A DNA stretch of 64,000 bases, from assembly GCA_001662425.1 (NCBI GenBank), contig BDDC01000047.1, forward strand, positions 62,001 through 126,000, given 5' to 3'. Under the pieces are notes generated by a model, which worked only from the letters and a program-made list of their open reading frames with translations, did not search any database and was not told the DNA's origin. The DNA comes from Chlamydomonas sphaeroides (taxonomy: Eukaryota > Chlorophyta > Chlorophyceae > Chlamydomonadales > Chlamydomonadaceae). Position numbers and translations under genes: made by a program. This document shows, one piece after another, positions 56,922 to 64,000 of the stretch (position 1 is the first letter of the stretch; every line of letters begins with the position of its first letter).

Positions 56922-58875
56922 ATGGTTCAGGCGAGAACTACTGGGCGCTGAGGAGCACGGGGCGCTGAGGGGTCTTGGCCCGTGTCCCCACCCTCGGCCG
57001 CTTCTGCGCCCCTTCCGCCCAGGTGTACAAGGAACCGCTGTTTCGACGTTACTATGGCAGCATAGTCGGGGAAGCCTTCATATTCCGGCTTTTTGCGTAC
57101 CTGTGCGCTATTGTCCTGGCCCTGGTCGTGGCCTTCGCCACCGGCGGCTTCTGGATCAGGCTGAAGCCCTTCAACACGCAAGCATCCGTCAACTACGACC
57201 ATGCCGCGTTGCTCATGTTCGAGGTGCGCCTCGTGCGCGTGCGGTCCCACGTCAGCTGCCTTTCCGCACCAACGCCCCCGCCGCTCTCTTGCTCGACAGG
57301 GTCCTTCGTCGGGGCAAGCGATGGTGTGGAGCACATCCGAGGTCATAAACGCGCAGTTCGCAAGCAGCTACACTCCCGCCAATGTGGAGGTGCGTCGTCG
57401 CCCTCCGCACCGCCCGGCCGCGTGTTGGCACGCCGCACAGCAGCGCAGGCCCTGCATCCACCCAAGCGGCGGTTCTCCTTGGGTTGCTTGCAGGTGTCCG
57501 AAGAGGACATTAACAACGACGGCAAGGCGGACATCATCAACTTCCGGGCAACCGTGTCCAGCAGCTTCCCCGTGCACAGCGTGCGGGCGCTGCTGCAGTT
57601 CCATTACTCGCTGTCGGTGAGGCTCAGCGCGCGCCAAGCCGATCCAGGCCAAGCCAAGCCAAGCTGCCCGGGGCGTGCCAGCATGCGTAGCCTGGGGCCA
57701 CCCGCCGTGCCTCAACTCCGGCGTTCCTCGCCTCCTTCTGCTTCAGCAACGGAGTGCCGCCGAGCTGTGTCTTGCCTTTCGGTTCCGCAGGGCAACCTGC
57801 AGCTGGACATGTACAGCCTTGCCTACCTTGCCCACAGCTCGCCTGTGCAGGGCGCCACGCTGCACACCGACGGCGAGGTGCGCTGCGGGCCGCGTCGGGG
57901 CCCCCAGCCAATCAGCGGCCCCGCTTCCAGCCGCTGCAACGTGCACCGGCTGATCTGCCTCGGTCGCTGTGCCACGCTTCCCGCCGCCTGGCCTACCCCA
58001 CGCTGCCGCAGCTGATGCTGGTGTCTAAGAATCAGCTGACGGACCGGTGGTACACCTCGCGGTACAATGTGCCTCTGCTCAACAACTCGGCGCCAAGCGT
58101 GCAGGTCGCCGTGCAGGTGCGGCGCGGCCCGGCAGCCGCAAGCTGCCGCCCCCGGGCTGGGCGCGCTGGGCACCGCTCCCCGCTGACGCGCGGGCTATGC
58201 GCACGCCGTGCTTCGCTCGCACCATCTGAATCTGCAGCCCAGCATGGAGCTGGAGATGCACAACATCATCAAGGCCTACCTGGACCGCAACTTCACTACC
58301 GTCTACACCAACAGCTACCCCGTGTGGATGGTGCGGCCCGGGCGGGCCAGGGCTCCAGCCGCAATGTAGCGCAACTTTACCGATCGCACCAGGGATCGGC
58401 CCTTGACGGCCACCCGCAGAGCAGGTCTGCTGCTGTCCGGCCAGCCTCTGCTCCCTATGCGGAATTACCTGGACCCTTGCTGCGCGCTTGTCCAAAATGC
58501 ACTTCCGGGCTGGTTCGCCTTTCCCCATGCAGTCGGGCTCGCGTGCGGGCTTCGAGCTCAACATGCGGATACGCATCCCGCCCAATCAGGTCATCTACTA
58601 CAGGTACGCAACGGCGCAGCGCTGTGGCCGCTGCCGACTGGCCCGCGCCTCCGCCGCCAGCGCTCTCTGAACTGTCCTGCCACGCTGCTGTCGTGGCCCG
58701 TCGCCTGCGCAGGCCGCAGGTTGTGGAGGAGCTCAAGCACGGCTGGATCCAGTGGGTGGCCACCTTCATCGTGCTGTGGTACCTGCTGCAGTGGGTCGAG
58801 TGGTTCGTGTTCGTGTTCCGGTTAGTAGAGACGCGTGTGGTGTCGGACTTCCAGCCCAAGAAACTGCGCTTCTGA
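56922..58875 (+). CDS. TMEM231: TMEM231-family ciliary transition-zone protein
   Basis: Nine exons close to 313 residues, close to the ~315 of the animal protein: 56922-56930, 57023-57223, 57300-57389, 57494-57616, 57791-57877, 58012-58116, 58238-58330, 58533-58603 and 58713-58875 (TGA). TMEM231 is a two-pass membrane protein of the MKS/B9 complex at the ciliary transition zone, which gates entry to the cilium. Evidence: an N-terminal membrane segment (FAYLCAIVLALVVAFATGGF then W), SEEDINNDGKADIINF matching the conserved D-x-N-x-DGK-x-D block, QLDMYSLAYLAHSSPVQG, YLDRNFTTVYTNSYPVW, IRIPPNQVIYYR, a second membrane segment (WVATFIVLWYLLQWVEW) and a short basic tail. The first exon codes only for Met-Val-Gln and ends at a GC donor (CAG|GCGAGA); this join gives MVQVYKEPLFRRYY, which matches the family start. 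Confidence 0.93.
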
Positions 58876-59672
58876 GGTGGCGCGGTTGCAGCCGGCGTTT
58901 TAGATATTGGTCTTTGGTGTGGCCAGTGCGAAGCGCAACAGGGACGGTGCAGGCAGGAGGCGACACACATGCGGTCTGGCAGGGGCTTTCAATGATGAAC
59001 CAGCGTGGGGGTAAGGGTAGGGGGCTGACAGGGGCAGGCCGTGCTGCAGTCAATGCGGCGTCAGGTGGGTCAGCGTAAGCGGTCGGACTTATCGCCAGCG
59101 ACCTGACGCGCCTCCAGGAGTCGCGAGCAACAGTCTTGTGGAAATGCGCGTATGTTGCATAAGTGGATCGGTTGATGCACCCATGCAGCATGAACAAGGG
59201 GGCGCTCCGAGCGCAGCCATACGCACGTGTGCCAATGCCTGAGGCCTCAACTTGTCGTCTGCCATCACCGCGTAAACAATTTAGGGCCGCTCAGTCTTGC
59301 CACACTCGTCCCGACCGGCCGGCAGCCCTATCCCGGATCATAGGAATGCACCAACGAATCTGTACACGTGGCCGCAACCCGCGACCCAGCGCCCCACGTG
59401 CTACCGTAATCAGAAGGCATAACGTACGACACGATATGGACTTGGCGTAAAGTAGCGCAGTGCGAGATGTTCCAGCAAATGCCCACACGCGTCTAGGAGT
59501 CGACGCACATGCCGCGACGGGCCTACACCTTGCAGTCGCCCCCCGCCCGCCCAAGCCCCGCCACGCACACCCCGTCGGCTCTAGCCCGGCCCCGCTTCTT
59601 CAGCGTTGCTGCCTGGCGCTGACCTGCGTCACACCCCATCTCGTCAAGCGCTATGCCGCTGCCGGGCACCGC
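58876..59672. other. Intergenic between convergent genes
   Basis: 797 bp between the stop codons of TMEM231 and the AP2 gene. No exon, repeat or TGTAA signal was recognised. Confidence 0.5.
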
Positions 59673-62600
59673 TTACCCCGGCCCTGCGTCGTCCCTGGCA
59701 CAGGGCACGAACGCTGACCGCGCAGGCCCCAGCACCCCAGCGCTACGTGGGTTGCCGGCCGGCTGCCTGTTGCCCTCGTCGGCGCTGCCCCAGCATAACC
59801 GCCGCACAGGCAGCCGGTCGTCGCCGTCCTCCTCGCTGTCGCTCTCGCTGCCGGTGTGACCGGCAGCCGCCCCGTGCGCCGACGCATCGGCACCGCCGCG
59901 GCGCCGCTTGCTGGCGGGGGGTGCGCCGCCAAGATCCAACGCAACGTCGCTGCCTGCGCCACTGGCTCCCGGCGGAGGCACACCTGACACGTCCAGCGCC
60001 ACCTCCTGCTCCCGCTTGCGGCGACCTTCCGGTGCCGCCGAAGAGCCTGCACCGAGCCCCTCACCCGACGCCGTCTGGCCGGACGCCGACGGCGCTGCCG
60101 GGCCACCGCCTGCCCCGCCTGCGAAGCCATGCGGGGACAGGTCGAGGACGGGCTTGGCGCCTCCCCCGGAGTCACGCTTGGGCGGCTGCGCGCCTGCGGC
60201 TGCTGCTGCTGCTGCTGCCGCCGCTCCTGCATCGCCCGACAACGTACCCTGGCAGGAGCTGTTCATGGCGAAGAGCGCAGATGCGCTCTGCGCAGAGTCT
60301 CCGACGCCGAGCTGCGGGCCGTGCTGGTCCTGCTCCATCTTGGCGTCTTCCATTTTGACCTGGCCGCCGTCAGCGGCCCCCGGCCCCGCGTCAACAGCCC
60401 CGCCGGCCATGATGGCCATGAGCTGCTGCCCGGCCAGCTCGGGTGTTTGCGCCGGCTGGCCAGGCATCCCCGGCTGTGCGCCGGCCGCCTGATGCTGCTT
60501 GGTCGCCATCAGCGCGGCGTGCCGAGCCAGCAGCTCCAGGCTCAGCTGCTGCTGCGCCGGCTGCGTCGCCGCAGCCTGCTGCCCCGGCTTGCCCGCAGCG
60601 GCAGCTGCTGCCGCTGCAGCGGCGGCGCCTGCCGCTCCGGCGGCGAGAACCTGCGGCAGCATGCCCAGCATCATGCCCCCGGGCAACAGCCCGCTGCTTG
60701 CGGCCGCTGTCAGCGCCGCCAGTGCTCGGGCCTGCGCGTCGCCGTCAGCACCGCCCGCCGGCGCCCCCTGGCCCGCGTTGGCGGCCATGTTCGCGCTGTT
60801 CTTGAGCGTCGCCTGCAGGATGGCCTGCAGCTGCTGCGCGGTGCGGGCCGCGTCAGCCGCCTGCTGCCCTGCTGCTGCGGATGCGGCAGCCTGCGCGCCT
60901 CCGCCACCGCGGGGGGCGGGCACGTCCTCCTCGCTGTCCGTGTCGAAGTCGTCGCCGCCGCGGCGCCTGGTGGAGCAGCGACGGCATCAGTCAGTACGCT
61001 GCCGTGCTACGCACCGTCCGCACATCCCAACTCTTCACAGCTGCTGCGCCGCAGCATCTCGCGCCCCCGTGCCGCAGTCTTGCCCACGCTGGCAGCTCAG
61101 CCCCTCACGCCGACGGCACTCCCACCCCAGCTTACTTGCGCCCCCGGTTGGCCGCCTTCTTGGGGCGCGGCTCAGGCGTGCTGCGCAGCGCCGCGGCGCC
61201 GCCAACGGCCATGCCTATGAAGCCGGCGGTGGGATCGCCGGGGCCGCCCAGCTCGTCCAGGTTGTAGTCCGAAAGGGGGAAGTTCATGCGGCTGCGGCTG
61301 CGCGCGTCTTGGCCACGCAGCCGCAGAACGGCGCGGTCGTATGCGCGGGCCGCCTCCACCTCCTCCGTGAAGGAGCCTGTGCGTGGTAGGGCCCGCGGGT
61401 CGGTGAGTTTTGGGTGCTGGCAGCATAGGACAAGGGGCTACGGGGCGTGACGGTGGTCGTACAGCAGGCGGTCATCAGACGGCAGGCGGCCGTACGGCGG
61501 ACGGGGTGCGCAAATGAGTTGGGGTGCTCACCGATGAAGTGCTGCTTGCCGCCGCCCCACACGCGAACCTCCCAGCGCTGGCTGCGCTCGTGCCAGCTGA
61601 CGCCGCGGTACTGGCTGGAGCCCTTGTTGCTGTTGTGGCTGCCCTCGGGTACGCCGTCCGCACCAATCTCCTCCAGGTAGGCAGCGGCGCCTGTGGGGCC
61701 CAGGCAACAGGGTTCAGCCAGCGGTACGTGAGGTGAGCCCCCTGTGTAAACGCCCACCTCCCACGACGCTGGGAACAACTGGCCTGCCTCCGACGAGGCT
61801 CCGAGGTTGCTGCGACTCCGTGCTTTGGTTAATGGGCCCACGCCCCGTGCCCCTGGCGCCCACGAGCCCTCCTCGGAACCACGGTTGCGGGCGCCGAGCG
61901 AGCCGCCTGGCCACGCCCACTCACTTTCCCGGAAGTTGAGCCCCGCCTCGGGCCCCAGCATGCGCAGCGCCTCCTTGTCGTACGCGCGCGCCGCGTCCTC
62001 CTCGCTCTCGTAGCTGCCGATGTGGCGAGCGCGCTTGAGCTCGCGGTCCCATAGCACGGCGACCCACTTAGAGCAGGCGCTGTTCCACGACACGCCCTTG
62101 TACTGGGACGTGACGCGCGTGCCGCCAGCGCCGCGACCGCGGCCGCGGCCCTGCGCAGCGGCGATCCTGTGCGCGAGGGGACCGGTTGCTTGGTTACCGA
62201 GTACCTATGTGTTCTGCAAACCTGAGCGTCGGCAGCGCCATCCTTCGCCCTTTTCATACCAGACGCGTGCAATTGCCTCAGCTCCGCCGTCCCAACCCGG
62301 CCTAGCCCCGAGGCCCCCCTTTCGATGAGACCCATGCCCCAGCATCCCCGCACGCCTCACTTGGCTGGCACCAGCGGGAAGTTGAGCAGCTCCTTGTTGC
62401 CCATGCGCAGGACGGCGTTGTCAAACGCGCGCGCCGCGTCCTCCTGCGTGTCGTGGTAGCCCAGGTACGTGATGCCGCCGTGGTCCACCACCTGCGCGCG
62501 CCACTTGTTCTCCTTCTCGTCCCACACCACGCCCCGGTACACCGACTCCTTTTTGCCGTCGGGGCCGATGATGTCGGGCGCAGGCTGCGCCGGCATGGAC

Positions 62601-64000
62601 GGCACCACCGCTGCGCCGCGCCCACGCCCGCCGCGCGCCCGGCCGCGGCCGCGGCCCGCCGCGGCGGTCTCGGTGCGGCTGCTGACGGAGCCAAGCGTAA
62701 AATCCTCATCGTCGTCGTCTCGCCGGCTGCGGCCCCGCCCACGGCCGCGGCCTCGCCCACGGCCTCGTCCCCTGCCGCGGCCGCGTCCAGGGCCGGCGAG
62801 AGGCGCGGAGCGGTGCTCATGGCCATCGTCGTCGTCGTCGTCCTCCTCATCGTCATCATAGCCTCCGTCGCCGGCGCCCTGCGCGCCCAGTCCCATGCCG
62901 AGGTTCAGCCCCAGCAGGCCCGCCTGCTGCAGGGCCGCCAAGCCGCCCTCCGCCGCAGCAGCGCCGTCGGCAGCCGCGGCAGCGGGGTTGAACTGGCTCG
63001 CGGCCGTGGCGGCGCCGGCGGTGGCCGCGCCGAGCGGCAGCAGCAGGCTGGGCTCAGCTTTGGGGATGGCATCCGAGGACGCCTCGCCCGGCAGCACAGA
63101 TGACAGCGACCCTCCATGCGGCGCGCCGCCGCCGGACCCGGGCGTGCTGCTCCCCGGCATGCGCAGCGCGCGGCCGGGCGAGGGTAGCAGGTGCGAGCCG
63201 GAGCCGCCGTTGCCGTGGTCCCGCGGCGTGGGCAGCAATAGGGCGGTGAAGCCCCCGCCCCCGCCCGCCGGCGACAGCGCAGACATGAGCGGAAACAGGC
63301 CCGTTCCCGTGGGGCTCATCGCGGAGCTCCCGAGCATCGAGGTGCCGCTGGTCAGCCGGTTGAGGTACTCGGTGATGGTGGGCGTGCGGTTGCTCTGCCC
63401 GCTGGGACCTGTCCCGCCGCCCTCTCCCCCGCCGCCGTGCCCCCCTGCGCCGCCGGCGCCGGGCTGCGAGCCGTCGCCTCCTGCACCGCCGCCCTCGCCG
63501 GGCTGGCTGCCGCCGGAAAGCAGGGTATTGAGGTTTCCGGGCATGGGCTGCGCCGGCGACAGCAGCTCATTCGCGACCAGCGCTTCGAGCTCGTTGGCGT
63601 ACTCGCCCACGACCGTATAGCGAACGCCGTCGAACACGACCACCTGCCATGTGCCCGTCTCCTTGTCGAAGTGCACACCCTTGTAGAGCACGTGCCCGTT
63701 GCCGCCCACGCCCATGGCGCTGGGCGACTGCAGACCCATCCCCGCCAGCTGCTCGGGCGACATCTCGCCGGGACCACCGCCGCCGCCCGAACCGCCGCCG
63801 CCGGAGGGCCCGGCGCCGCCCTCCCGACCAGAGGCCCCGCCGCCAGAGCCGCCGCCCGCCCCGCTGATCGAGGTCCGCCGGGCGCTGGCGAGGCCCATGA
63901 AGCCCTTGCTCATAAGGGCGTCCGCCAGGGCGGCCTCGTCCAGGTCCTCGGGCAGGACAAGGCCGTTCAGGTCGGACAGGTCCAGGAGCTGCCGCAGCGT
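59673..64000 (-). CDS. Multi-AP2-domain transcription-factor-like protein, 5' end beyond the window
   Basis: Five exons close to 1,191 residues: 64000-62361, 62166-61925, 61690-61532, 61376-61136 and 60966-59673 (TAA). The first exon is open to the window edge, so the N-terminus is missing. Four AP2-like domains are visible. Domain 1 (VLYKGVHFDKETGTWQVVVF, ~103-150) is degenerate in its second half. Domain 2 (VYRGVVWDEKENKWRAQV, then DAARAFDNAVLRM, ~484-546), domain 3 (QYKGVSWNSACSKWVAVLW, DAARAYDKEALRM) and domain 4 (QYRGVSWHERSQRWEVRVW, EAARAYDRAVLRLRG) keep the YRG and AA-x-AYD elements. Between domains lie RGG/Arg-Gly and Ala/Gly/Gln-rich stretches, and after the last domain a long Ala/Gln-rich tail with an RKREQE and a KRRRGG basic patch. 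In plants AP2 domains bind DNA; algal multi-AP2 proteins are mostly uncharacterised. A nuclear regulator is inferred. Confidence 0.88.

Noticed and set aside
1..64000. CRISPR arrays, tRNA or rRNA genes, intact transposases or integrases
   Set aside because: None could be supported by eye on either strand; the tandem repeats seen are microsatellites or short duplications.

Overview
The window looks like nuclear DNA of a green alga (Chlorophyta). GC is high, genes are cut by many short introns (about 90-400 bp, GT-AG with a few GC-AG), and proteins carry long Ala/Gly/Pro/Gln tracts. The gene set supports this: an Alfin-like PHD protein and a four-domain AP2 protein are green-lineage families, while TMEM231, a ciliary transition-zone protein, is not expected in flowering plants. 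The genus cannot be fixed from sequence alone; a Sphaeropleales-like or Chlamydomonadales-like alga is a guess. Splice models were built by hand and accepted when splice sites and intron phases closed the reading frame.

Layout, left to right. 40-5542 (+): 3' part of a large protein of unknown function. 6171-8651 (+): decayed F-box-like/LRR gene. 10263-15300 (-): secreted protein of five near-identical Cys-rich modules, one per 231-234 bp exon, plus a Cys-rich tail. 15963-27991 (-): a 23-exon gene for a roughly 2,549-residue fusion of glycosyltransferase-like modules, a kinase-like region, a methyltransferase and a C-terminal SLOG/LOG-like nucleotide-binding domain; it has one in-frame TGA. 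29609-33507 (+): a 355-residue secreted protein. 35047-35461 (+): a broken copy of its last two exons. 35909-38393: a gene end running into a 396-base assembly gap, then repeats. 38394-40447 (-): Alfin-like PHD protein. 42139-45752 (-): PIG-T. 46554-49765 (+): 892-residue protein of unknown function. 50838-56239 (-): LARP1. 56922-58875 (+): TMEM231. 59673-64000 (-): protein with four AP2 domains, running off the right edge.

The genes do not form one pathway; this is ordinary eukaryotic gene order with divergent pairs (giant fusion/secreted protein, PIG-T/892-residue protein, LARP1/TMEM231). The best candidates for something undescribed are the glycosyltransferase-kinase-methyltransferase-SLOG fusion and the exon-shuffled Cys-rich secreted protein. 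No tRNA, rRNA, CRISPR array or intact transposon was seen.
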